Under the pieces are notes generated by a model, which saw only the letters and a program-made list of their open reading frames with translations, was not told the DNA's origin and ran no database searches. Position numbers and translations under genes: made by a program. Below, piece after piece: positions 14,372 to 21,252 of a stretch of 22,293 nt of DNA. Within the stretch, counting starts at the first letter, position 1. Every line of letters starts with the position of its first letter. The DNA lies in assembly GCA_031256815.1 (NCBI GenBank), contig JAIRPU010000110.1, positions 1 through 22,293 on the forward strand, read 5' to 3'. This stretch comes from Spirochaetaceae bacterium. Lineage in GTDB: Bacteria > Spirochaetota > Spirochaetia > Treponematales > Breznakiellaceae.

Positions 14372-15505
14372 TTATAACGAAAGACGAAGCACAAGCGGCA
14401 GATGGTCGCTGAGTCCTGCGCCGGTACGCGGATTGTAACGGTCTGGTTCTCCCTTTGAATTAACAAATGGCTCGCAATCAACTATAAAACATGAATCAAA
14501 TTCTATGCCGGTTTTATCAAAAAACGCTCCATTTAAAAAGAAGTGGTCTATGGTTTCCCAGCCGCCGTCGTAAAAATACGAACCACCCTGTAGTTCGTTA
14601 CCCCACGGTGAATAAAAAATCCCCTCTTGCGAATCAAAGAATGCCGAAACAGGCGGCTTTTCGTTTGAAACAATAAAAAAATCCTGGGGTAAACGTTCCG
14701 GCAGCGTTTCCAAATCGGCTGCGGCATTTTCGTCCTCCTGTTCAGGCAGGGTATAACCGCTGCGGCGGGCGGCTTCCGGGTCGTCCGGCATAATCGCGCA
14801 AATGCGCGCCGCGCTGCATCTGTAAAATTCATCATAATTTTCGTTTAAATCGCCTGCAACAACTACCGGCATATTTAAAAATTGCGCAGCAAGTTCACGC
14901 TGCCTTCGAATAACTATCTTTGCCGCTTCGCGCCTTAGTTTTTCTGTAGCCTCCTCGCCTCCAAGTTTAGACTTCCAGTGGCAAACGAATAAAACCAAAC
15001 GCTGCCCGCCATGTTCAAACCATATTTCAACTACAGGACGTGGAATTACTTCGCCATCTACATTTATTGAATGTAATATGGTTTTTTCAAAAGGTATTTT
15101 GCTTAACACGCCTATTCCAAGCGAATAACCTGCATTTCCAGCAAAATATAGCGCCTTGTATCTTTCTTTTGAAAGAAAATCTGAATTTAGTTTTTCCAGA
15201 ACAGCGCGGTTTTCTACTTCTATAAACGCAATTACATCCGGCGAATGTTCGCCTATTGCGTTAATTCCCTGCGCAATACGGTTAAGACGGGCTGTATATT
15301 TTTCTGTATTCCACCCTGAGCCATCCCGGTATTCTTCATACTCAAAACCATCATCATGCCCGTCGAAAAGCGCCTGCACATTCCACGACATGATAGAAAG
15401 ATAATTTGCCCCTGAAGAAGCCGCCTGATAAACATCGCATCCGCCGAAACACCCAATAAACAGAGGCTGCAACGCAAGTAAAGCAAAAAAACGATTATTT
15501 TTCAT
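14372..15505 (-). CDS. Endonuclease/exonuclease/phosphatase family lipoprotein (putative)
   Basis: 377 residues. The N-terminus MKNNRFFALLALQPLFIGC followed by FGGCD looks like a lipoprotein signal with acceptor Cys19 or Cys23; spirochaete lipoboxes are relaxed, so this is likely but not certain. The mature part has the metal-dependent EEP-fold motifs in order: LSIMSWNVQALFDG (Asn), VIAFIEVENRAVLE (metal Glu), VVVAGDLNENYDEF (Asp/Asn), ETIDHFFLNG and GLSDHLPLVLRL (Asp-His). The target could be DNA, RNA or a phosphoester; a cell-surface nuclease for nutrient recovery is a reasonable guess. Start 15505 is supported by GGAG (15516-15513) 7 bases upstream. Flanked by gaps of about 85 bases on both sides, so probably monocistronic. 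Confidence 0.85.
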   Translation of the reverse strand: MKNNRFFALLALQPLFIGCFGGCDVYQAASSGANYLSIMSWNVQALFDGHDDGFEYEEYRDGSGWNTEKYTARLNRIAQGINAIGEHSPDVIAFIEVENRAVLEKLNSDFLSKERYKALYFAGNAGYSLGIGVLSKIPFEKTILHSINVDGEVIPRPVVEIWFEHGGQRLVLFVCHWKSKLGGEEATEKLRREAAKIVIRRQRELAAQFLNMPVVVAGDLNENYDEFYRCSAARICAIMPDDPEAARRSGYTLPEQEDENAAADLETLPERLPQDFFIVSNEKPPVSAFFDSQEGIFYSPWGNELQGGSYFYDGGWETIDHFFLNGAFFDKTGIEFDSCFIVDCEPFVNSKGEPDRYNPRTGAGLSDHLPLVLRLSL

Positions 15506-15512
15506 AAAAAAT

Positions 15513-15516
15513 CTCC
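15513..15516 (-). promoter_or_regulatory. Shine-Dalgarno of the EEP-family gene
   Basis: GGAG lies 7 bases before the ATG at 15505. It contrasts with the SD-less neighbours and fixes the start so that the lipoprotein-type signal is included. A TATTTA -10-like box (15531-15526) lies 20 bases before the ATG. Confidence 0.6.
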
Positions 15517-15589
15517 TATGCTTAATAAATATGCGTTTAGAGTTGACGGCGCTTCATGAAAAATAAAAAATTAACAGAATTTTTGTTTT

Positions 15590-16774
15590 TTATTCGCTTA
15601 GATTTTTTCCGCGATAGCGGGCAATGGCGGCTACATCTTTGTCGCCGCGGCCGGAAAGGCAAACAATTATATTTTGGTCTTTGGAAAGGGTTGGCGCAAG
15701 TTTTTTTGCATGGGCTATTGCGTGCGCGGATTCCACAGCGGGAATAATTCCTTCTGTTCTGGAAAAATACTCAAACGCGCTGACCGCTTCTTCATCTGTA
15801 ACAGCAACATATTCCGCGCGGCCTGTACTATGCCAAAATGCGTGTTCCGGGCCAATTCCAGGGTAGTCAAGCCCCGCTGAAATTGAATAAACAGGCGCTA
15901 TCTGGCCTTCGCTGTTTTGGCAAAAAATGCTCTTCATGCCATGAAACACGCCGGTTTCGCCTTTGGAAATAGTAGCGGCGTGTTCTGCCGTATCAAGCCC
16001 GCGTCCTGCCGCTTCGCAGCCAACAAGCCTTACCTCTTTGTCTTCTACAAAATGATGAAACATTCCGGCGGCATTACTTCCTCCGCCGACACAGGCAATT
16101 ACTACAGCCGGAAGCCTGCCTTCGGCCTGCAAAATTTGTTCGCGCGCCTCCATGCTTATTACGCTTTGAAAGTCTCTTACCATGGTTGGGAACGGGTGCG
16201 GCCCCATAACCGACCCCAAAACATAGTGCGTATCGGCTATCCGGCCTGCCCATTCACGCATAGTCTCGTTTACCGCGTCTTTTAAAGTCTGAGTGCCTGA
16301 TGTAACCGAATGAACCTTTGTTCCCAAAAGTTCCATGCGGTAAACATTCAATGCCTGCCGCTCTGTATCTTCTTTTCCCATAAAAACTTCGCAATCAAGC
16401 CCGAGCAGGGCCGCCGCGGTTGCAGCGGCTACTCCATGCTGCCCTGCGCCGGTTTCGGCTATAATTCGCGTTTTACCCATCTTTTTTGCCAGAAGCGCCT
16501 GGCCAAGCGCGTTATTTATTTTATGCGAACCGGTATGGTTAAGGTCTTCCCGTTTAAAGTAGAGCTTTGCCCCGCCCAAACCGGCGCTCATTTTTTTTGC
16601 AAAATAGAGCCTTGAAGGTCTTCCTGCATATTCTGAAAGAAGAGCGCCGAGTTCCGCGCGGAAGCCGGCATCTTCTTTTGCTTTGTTATAAGCCGCCTCC
16701 AGAGAGATAAGCGCGTTCATTAGCGTTTCGGGGATGTACTGTCCGCCGAAATCGCCAAATCTGCCTTTGCTCAT
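15590..16774 (-). CDS. trpB: Tryptophan synthase beta chain
   Basis: 394 residues. TrpB condenses indole (normally channelled from TrpA) with serine to make tryptophan. All landmarks are present: GRFGDFGGQYIPETLMNAL, HTGSHKINNALGQALLA with PLP lysine K85, IAETGAGQHGVAAATAAALLG, GKEDTERQ, VIACVGGGSNAAGMF, GLDYPGIGPEHAF and CLSGRGDKD. This is the normal TrpB1 type. The frame is open 33 codons upstream, but homologues begin near MSKGRFGDFGGQ, so ATG 16774 is chosen. That ATG overlaps the TGA of the glucan phosphorylase gene (ATGA at 16774-16771), an unusual partner. No trpA or other trp gene is visible, so it may use scavenged indole or trpA may lie elsewhere. Confidence 0.97.
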   Translation of the reverse strand: MSKGRFGDFGGQYIPETLMNALISLEAAYNKAKEDAGFRAELGALLSEYAGRPSRLYFAKKMSAGLGGAKLYFKREDLNHTGSHKINNALGQALLAKKMGKTRIIAETGAGQHGVAAATAAALLGLDCEVFMGKEDTERQALNVYRMELLGTKVHSVTSGTQTLKDAVNETMREWAGRIADTHYVLGSVMGPHPFPTMVRDFQSVISMEAREQILQAEGRLPAVVIACVGGGSNAAGMFHHFVEDKEVRLVGCEAAGRGLDTAEHAATISKGETGVFHGMKSIFCQNSEGQIAPVYSISAGLDYPGIGPEHAFWHSTGRAEYVAVTDEEAVSAFEYFSRTEGIIPAVESAHAIAHAKKLAPTLSKDQNIIVCLSGRGDKDVAAIARYRGKNLSE

Positions 16775-19314
16775 TGCGCCCACTTTATAAAGCCGGAGCG
16801 ATACGGGTGAACAAGCGCGTCGTGTTTGGGTAAAATGCGTATTGTATGCCCCTGAAGGCCGGTATCGGCACATTCAACACGAACTTCAAAACGCCATGCG
16901 TCGCCTTCTTTGCCGGAGTTCTTCATTTCGGCACGGCGCGCATTTACAATAAAGTTTTCGTGCGACCTGTCTCCGTAGTAAAGTTCAACATGAATTTCGT
17001 CCGGTTCAAGACTGCCCAGGTCGACAAGCGCCGTTACCTTTAAAAAATCGCCGCGCTGCATTACCGGTTTACTGGTAGAATTTATGGATATAATCCTTAT
17101 TTTCTGCCACGATTTATCAAGTTTTTCAAAATATGCCGCCAAAGAGCGCGTATCGGCATAGCTGTCTTTTGTCATACGTTTGTAATTTTTTAACGCCGGA
17201 AAGTAAAATTTATTTGAATAATCTATCAACATTCTATGGCATGACATTGACTGCCCTATTTCGCGCATACAGGTCTTCATCATCTTTATCCATTCACGCG
17301 GAAGTCCGTCCCGTCCGCGGTTATAAAACAGCGGGATAATTTCGCGTTCGATTAAATCGTAAAGCGCGGCGCTTTCTATTTCGTCCTGATTGTTTTCGTC
17401 GGTATACTCTTCGCGGTGGCCTATTGCCCAGCCAACATTCGGGTTATACGCTTCGTCCCACCAGCCGTCAAGAATAGAGCAGTTTAAAACGCCGTTCATC
17501 GACGCCTTCATTCCTGAAGTGCCGGACGCTTCAAGCGGGCGCCGCGGCGTGTTAAGCCACACATCCGCCCCTGAAACAAGATAACGGCTCATCGTCATAT
17601 CGTAATTTTCCAAAAACACAACGCGGTTGGCAACATCATTTTTTTCGGCAAAATGAATTATCTCGCGTATAAGGTCTTTGCCCGGAATGTCGGCAGGGTG
17701 CGCCTTTCCTGCAAATATAAGCTGAATTGGACGTTCGGTGTCTTTTAAAAGACGCAAAAGCCGTTCCGGGTCACGGAAAAGCAGTGTGCCCCGTTTATAG
17801 GTTGCAAAACGCCTGGCAAACGAAAGCGTTAAAATATTTGGCGAAAGCGCGTCTTCGGCGCGCTGAATCCGCCTTTCCGAAGCGCCGTTGCGTTTTAAAC
17901 TTTCTTTAAGCCGGTTGCGGGCAAACACAACAAGCCGCTCGCGCCGGCGTTCGTGCGTGCGCCAAAGTTCTTCATCGGAAATACGTCCCATTCTTTCCCA
18001 TGTTTCAAGAACGGCGGGTTCTTCTTCAAAACGCGGCCCAAAATAACGGTCAAGCAACTCGCGCATGGCGTTTGAAATCCATGTGCGCGGATGAACGCCG
18101 TTTGTAACGTGTTCTATAGGAATTTCATCAAGCGGAACTCCAGGCCACAGGTTTTTCCACATATTGCGTGAAACAAGGCCATGCAGCGCCGAAACACCGT
18201 TTGCGTATGCGGCAAATTTTAACGCAAGCACCGTCATACAAAAAGTTTCGTTCTTGTTTGCTGGATTCTCGCGCCCAAGCGCCAGAAAATCGTCCCAGGA
18301 AATGCCAAGGATGTTAGTCCAGCCCTGCATATATTTTTCCAAAAGAACCAGGTCAAAACGCTCATTGCCTGCCGGAACAGGGGTGTGCGTTGTAAAAATA
18401 TTTGTAGGCCATATTGCCTCGTGCGCCTGCGCAAAACTAAAATTATTTTCCACCATGAGTTCGCGCGCACGTTCCAGGGCCAAAAACGCAGCGTGCCCTT
18501 CGTTCATGTGCGTTGCCGCCGGGTTTATGCCAAGCGCGCGCAGGGCGCGTATTCCGCCAATACCCAAAAGAATTTCCTGCCTTATACGGGTTTCTTTATC
18601 GCCTCCGTAAAGCGCCGCGGTTATATTTTTTAAATCGGGGTCTTTGTTCTTTTCAACATTGGTATCCAAAAGATAAAGTGAAGAACGCCCGACTTTTACC
18701 TCCCATATTTGGGCAAAAGTTTCGCGCCCCGCTAAATCAACAGAAATATACAAAGGGTTGTTTTCGCGGTCTTTTATTAACTCTACCGGCATATTATACC
18801 AGTCATTTACAGGATAAACTTCCTGTTGAAACCCGTCTGAGTTTATCTGTTGAATAAAATAGCCCTGCTTGTAAAGAAGCCCTATGCCGACAAGCGGCAG
18901 CCCCATATCGCTTGAAGTCTTCATGTGGTCGCCGGAAAGCATCCCCAGACCGCCTGAGTATACCGGCAGCGATACATCCATGCCGTATTCCATGGAAAAA
19001 TAGGCAATAACATCTTTATGAGAACCCTTATACCATGTTGGCAGCTTTTTATAACGCTGAAAACGTGAATAAACCGCATTGAGCGCGGCAATATAAGAAT
19101 CGTCCCTGGAAACCTCGGCAAGGCGCGCCTGACTCATCATGCCCAGCATTTTTACCGGACTCTGGCTGCTCTTTATCCAAATATCATAATCGAGACGAAT
19201 AAAGAGCTGAACGGCGTCAAAATTCCACGCAAGCCATAAATTGCGTGCAATTTCTTCCAGCGGCTTTAAATTAGCCGGTAATTTCGGTTTAACCGTATAA
19301 GTGGAAATATTCAT
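16771..19314 (-). CDS. glgP: Alpha-glucan phosphorylase (GT35)
   Basis: 847 residues. It releases glucose-1-phosphate from glycogen or maltodextrin, using PLP as cofactor. The N-terminal part (NLKPLEEIARNLWLAWNFDA, the DUF3417-type start) marks the shorter Thermotoga-type family rather than the E. coli MalP type. Landmarks: YFSMEYGMDVSLPVYSGGLG, HMNEGHAAFLALE, THTPVPAGNERFD, LSFARRFATYKRG, LIFAGKAHPAD and EASGTSGMKASMNG with PLP lysine K603. A C-terminal extension of about 130 residues follows the catalytic core. No Shine-Dalgarno sequence precedes ATG 19314; a weak promoter pair ends 9 bases upstream. It overlaps trpB by 4 bases. Confidence 0.95.
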   Translation of the reverse strand: MNISTYTVKPKLPANLKPLEEIARNLWLAWNFDAVQLFIRLDYDIWIKSSQSPVKMLGMMSQARLAEVSRDDSYIAALNAVYSRFQRYKKLPTWYKGSHKDVIAYFSMEYGMDVSLPVYSGGLGMLSGDHMKTSSDMGLPLVGIGLLYKQGYFIQQINSDGFQQEVYPVNDWYNMPVELIKDRENNPLYISVDLAGRETFAQIWEVKVGRSSLYLLDTNVEKNKDPDLKNITAALYGGDKETRIRQEILLGIGGIRALRALGINPAATHMNEGHAAFLALERARELMVENNFSFAQAHEAIWPTNIFTTHTPVPAGNERFDLVLLEKYMQGWTNILGISWDDFLALGRENPANKNETFCMTVLALKFAAYANGVSALHGLVSRNMWKNLWPGVPLDEIPIEHVTNGVHPRTWISNAMRELLDRYFGPRFEEEPAVLETWERMGRISDEELWRTHERRRERLVVFARNRLKESLKRNGASERRIQRAEDALSPNILTLSFARRFATYKRGTLLFRDPERLLRLLKDTERPIQLIFAGKAHPADIPGKDLIREIIHFAEKNDVANRVVFLENYDMTMSRYLVSGADVWLNTPRRPLEASGTSGMKASMNGVLNCSILDGWWDEAYNPNVGWAIGHREEYTDENNQDEIESAALYDLIEREIIPLFYNRGRDGLPREWIKMMKTCMREIGQSMSCHRMLIDYSNKFYFPALKNYKRMTKDSYADTRSLAAYFEKLDKSWQKIRIISINSTSKPVMQRGDFLKVTALVDLGSLEPDEIHVELYYGDRSHENFIVNARRAEMKNSGKEGDAWRFEVRVECADTGLQGHTIRILPKHDALVHPYRSGFIKWAQ

Positions 19315-19323
19315 AATAACGCC

Positions 19324-19352
19324 AGTTTAGTCTATTGTTTGTTCATGTTCAA
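19324..19352 (-). promoter_or_regulatory. Possible promoter of glgP-trpB
   Basis: On the minus strand TTGAAC (19352-19347) and TAAACT (19329-19324) are 17 bases apart, each matching 4 of 6. The -10 box ends 9 bases before ATG 19314, with no ribosome-binding site. Confidence 0.3.
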
Positions 19353-19370
19353 GCTGTCGCGCTGCCTCAT

Positions 19371-19423
19371 GAAAAATGTTACCGAAAAGAGCCCGCGCCT
19401 CAAATTGAAAATGTTACCCAAAA
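19371..19423. repeat. Direct repeat pair containing AAAATGTTACC
   Basis: GAAAAATGTTACCGAAAA (19371-19388) and GAAAATGTTACCCAAAA (19407-19423) repeat the core AAAATGTTACC with A-rich flanks, each preceded by CCTCA. They fill the gap between the SIMPL and glgP genes. They could be a protein-binding site pair or the relic of a transposon end; no transposase is nearby. Confidence 0.6.
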
Positions 19424-20173
19424 TTATTTTATCAGATATTCCAGGCGTGTGGTTATAAACGCCGTTTTGTTTTTTGATGATACATCGTATGTTCCTCCTG
19501 AACTATAGCCGTCTGTGGAGGAGTTTTCCGGCGTTATTTGAAAAACGCCAAGATTTGCAGAGCGTAACTTTGCTATTTTTGCGCCGGATTCCTTTACTAT
19601 GGTTTCTGCCCTCATTCTGGTATTTTCCGCCGATTTTGCTATTAAATCCAGTTTGAGTTCATCAAGTTTTGTATAATAATATTCCGGCGGCATTGAAAAA
19701 AACTCTACGCCCAAATCAATTAATTCAGTTATATCACGGGATATTTTTTCGATTTTATCTACTTCGGCAGATTCAATGGTAACTCTTTGGGTAAGCGTAT
19801 ATCCGGTAAATATGGTTTTTGTAATTCTTCCATCCTGATTATACTCATGTTCATAATTTTCGTTTAAATCGACAGATGAAAACACTATATACTGTTCGTT
19901 AACGCCGTTCTTTATTAAATAATTCTTGACTGCCGCCGTATCGTTTCTTAATTTTGCAAAAGCGTCTTTGGAATTTGCTGCCTTTTTGGAGAAAGAGCCC
20001 CTCCATACGATTAAATCGGAAACAAATGATTTTGTTGCCGAACCGGTTACAACTATATAATCATTTTGTGCGGTTTTTAATGTAATAATGCTGACAGAAA
20101 ATATTGTTACACAGATTATTACCGATAAACATACGATAATTGTATTCAAATGGTTTTTAATAAAAAGCCTCAT
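19424..20173 (-). CDS. SIMPL domain-containing protein (DUF541)
   Basis: 249 residues. One N-terminal membrane segment (about 11-33, IIVCLSVIICVTIFSVSII) acts as signal or anchor. The rest matches SIMPL/DUF541: DYIVVTGSATKSFVSDLIVWRG, then SSVDLNENYEHEYNQDG, a GYTLTQRVTIES strand and the helix LIAKSAENTRMRAETIVKESGAK. Family members are periplasmic or membrane-bound and poorly understood; some are linked to oxidative stress or outer membrane functions. The gene begins 9 bases after the DUF2442 stop, so it is probably cotranscribed. No Shine-Dalgarno sequence. AT-rich like its two upstream partners. Confidence 0.88.
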   Translation of the reverse strand: MRLFIKNHLNTIIVCLSVIICVTIFSVSIITLKTAQNDYIVVTGSATKSFVSDLIVWRGSFSKKAANSKDAFAKLRNDTAAVKNYLIKNGVNEQYIVFSSVDLNENYEHEYNQDGRITKTIFTGYTLTQRVTIESAEVDKIEKISRDITELIDLGVEFFSMPPEYYYTKLDELKLDLIAKSAENTRMRAETIVKESGAKIAKLRSANLGVFQITPENSSTDGYSSGGTYDVSSKNKTAFITTRLEYLIK

Positions 20174-20182
20174 TTATATATT

Positions 20183-20428
20183 TTAATTTGCTGGAATACT
20201 CATTTCATATAATTCATGGGGAGCAATATCCTGTCCATGTTTCCATTCTATTCCCTTTCCATCTGAAATTATATGAATAGTCTTGAAATAACCATAATCA
20301 TATAATTCCTTATACCACGAACCGGTAATATACGGCAAAACATTAAACATTTTTATCTCGCCATTTTCATAATTGAGTTTTATTTTATAATCTTCAACAG
20401 CTTCAACATTCATTATTTTCGGTATCAT
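20183..20428 (-). CDS. DUF2442 domain protein
   Basis: 81 residues, single DUF2442 domain: VEAVEDYKIKLNYENGEIKM, FNVLPYITGSWYKEL, then IEWKHGQDIAPHELYE. This family is repeatedly found next to DUF4160, and the pair is suspected to be a toxin-antitoxin-like module; I do not know of a proven activity. It starts 8 bases after the DUF4160 stop, with at most a weak ribosome-binding site. Confidence 0.88.
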   Translation of the reverse strand: MIPKIMNVEAVEDYKIKLNYENGEIKMFNVLPYITGSWYKELYDYGYFKTIHIISDGKGIEWKHGQDIAPHELYEMSIPAN

Positions 20429-20436
20429 GTTTTAAC

Positions 20437-20703
20437 TCACTTTAACGGGTCAATTTTAAAATATTCTTCGCCATTTGAAAGCAATTTCCAGTTAGCTTTC
20501 AAGTCTTCATGATGAATTTCCATCCATGCCTCAACCAGTTTCATTTTTGATTTTGGTATTTGTCCTTCAAGAATTTCACCATCTAATGCTATTACAACCT
20601 CGTCATCCGCATATTCAACATGGATATGCGGTTTATGGTGCTTAACGGATATTTCTTTATACATACGAATAACTATGCCATAAAATAATGACAAAACAGG
20701 CAT
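20437..20703 (-). CDS. DUF4160 domain protein
   Basis: 88 residues from ATG 20703: MPVLSLFYGIVIRMYKE, then HHKPHIHVEYADDEVVIALDG, and VEAWMEIHHEDLKANWKLL. This is typical DUF4160, which normally starts MPxISxFYGIxIRMY. The frame is open to 20733, but GGAG followed 6 bases later by the chosen ATG, plus family alignment, favours 20703. First gene of a likely DUF4160-DUF2442-SIMPL operon. Confidence 0.9.
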   Translation of the reverse strand: MPVLSLFYGIVIRMYKEISVKHHKPHIHVEYADDEVVIALDGEILEGQIPKSKMKLVEAWMEIHHEDLKANWKLLSNGEEYFKIDPLK

Positions 20704-20722
20704 TTCAAACTCCATAAATATT

Positions 20723-20749
20723 ATTATACACAATCCATTAAAAAATCAA
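20723..20749 (-). promoter_or_regulatory. Likely promoter of the DUF4160-DUF2442-SIMPL operon
   Basis: On the minus strand a perfect TATAAT (20728-20723) has TTGATT (20749-20744) 15 bases upstream. Shine-Dalgarno GGAG and ATG 20703 follow. The spacing is slightly short. Confidence 0.45.
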
Positions 20750-20823
20750 GTGGCCGTATTGCCCTGCGGCAATTCCGAAGGTGACTGCAGACACCCGCGC
20801 AGCGGGCGCGTGATGCACAACGC

Positions 20824-20852
20824 CCCAAGAAACCGCATTGCGGTTTCTTGGG
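20824..20852. repeat. Near-perfect 29-base palindrome
   Basis: CCCAAGAAACCGCA (20824-20837) and TGCGGTTTCTTGGG (20839-20852) are perfect inverted copies around one central T. As RNA it would form a stem of about 13 base pairs with a minimal loop. No T-run follows on either strand. Confidence 0.85.
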
Positions 20853-20927
20853 CTGCCGGTGGAGGCCGCCTGCGGCGGCACCGCGCTTCGCGCGGGCCTT
20901 CTCGCCGCTGCCCCCCGCTTGCGCGGC

Positions 20928-21135
20928 CTTGTTGCCAAGCCCCCGGCCTGCGCAAGCGCAGGCCGGGGAAGTACTGGACACCGCTTCGCGGCGCGGCCGC
21001 GGGAACGTGGCCTTGTTGCCAGCCCGCGGCCTGCGCAAGCGCAGGCCGCGGAAGTACTGGACGCCGCTTCGCGGCGCGGCCGCGGGAACGTGGCCTTGTT
21101 GCCGGCCCCGGCCTGCGCAAGCGCAGGCCGGGGAA
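20928..21135. repeat. Three copies of an ~83-bp hairpin repeat
   Basis: Each copy has GGCCTTGTTGCC, then a 12-bp-arm palindrome with loop CAAG, then (copies 1 and 2) GGAAGTACTGGAC, a CCGC-TTC-GCGG hairpin, GCGGCCGC and GGAACGTGG. The main palindromes are at 20941-20968, 21024-21051 and 21106-21133, so the spacing is 83 and 82 bases. Copy 2 differs from copies 1 and 3 by C-to-G in the left arm and G-to-C at the matching place in the right arm, so pairing is preserved. Copy 3 is cut short by the terminator at 21151. Confidence 0.9.
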
Positions 21136-21150
21136 GTGCCGCGCGCCGTA

Positions 21151-21184
21151 AAAAAAGCCCGCCGCAAAGCGGACGGGCTTTTTT
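21151..21184. terminator. Strong bidirectional rho-independent terminator
   Basis: AAAAAAGCCCG (21151-21161) pairs with CGGGCTTTTTT (21174-21184). The stem continues with CCGC/GCGG around an AAA loop, with a single bulged A. A tracts and T tracts flank it on both strands. It lies about 70 bases beyond the stop of the DUF6273 gene and would end that transcript before the repeat array. Confidence 0.9.
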
Positions 21185-21252
21185 AAGAAAACTTGCGCCC
21201 AAGCCCCGCCGCATAAAGCGGAGGAAGCGGAAGCGCGTGTCAAACAGCCTGG

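Larger units (their letters stand above)
20750..21148. repeat. GC-rich, hairpin-dense non-coding spacer
   Basis: Gene-free spacer of extreme GC content between AT-rich neighbours. It holds a chain of inverted repeats: CCCGC/GCGGG at 20794-20806, a 29-base palindrome at 20824-20852, CCGCGC-TTC-GCGCGG at 20881-20895, and the three-copy repeat array from about 20928. Open frames occur on both strands, but all are Arg/Ala/Pro-rich low-complexity by-products of the repeats and match no family. Confidence 0.75.

Noticed and set aside
15775..16873. Upstream extension of trpB to 16873
   Set aside because: The extra 33 residues are antisense-frame product of the glgP 3' end; TrpB homologues start at the MSKGRFGDFGG segment.
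20928..21135. CRISPR array in the 83-bp repeats
   Set aside because: The whole unit is repeated, including the part between palindromes, so there are no spacers.
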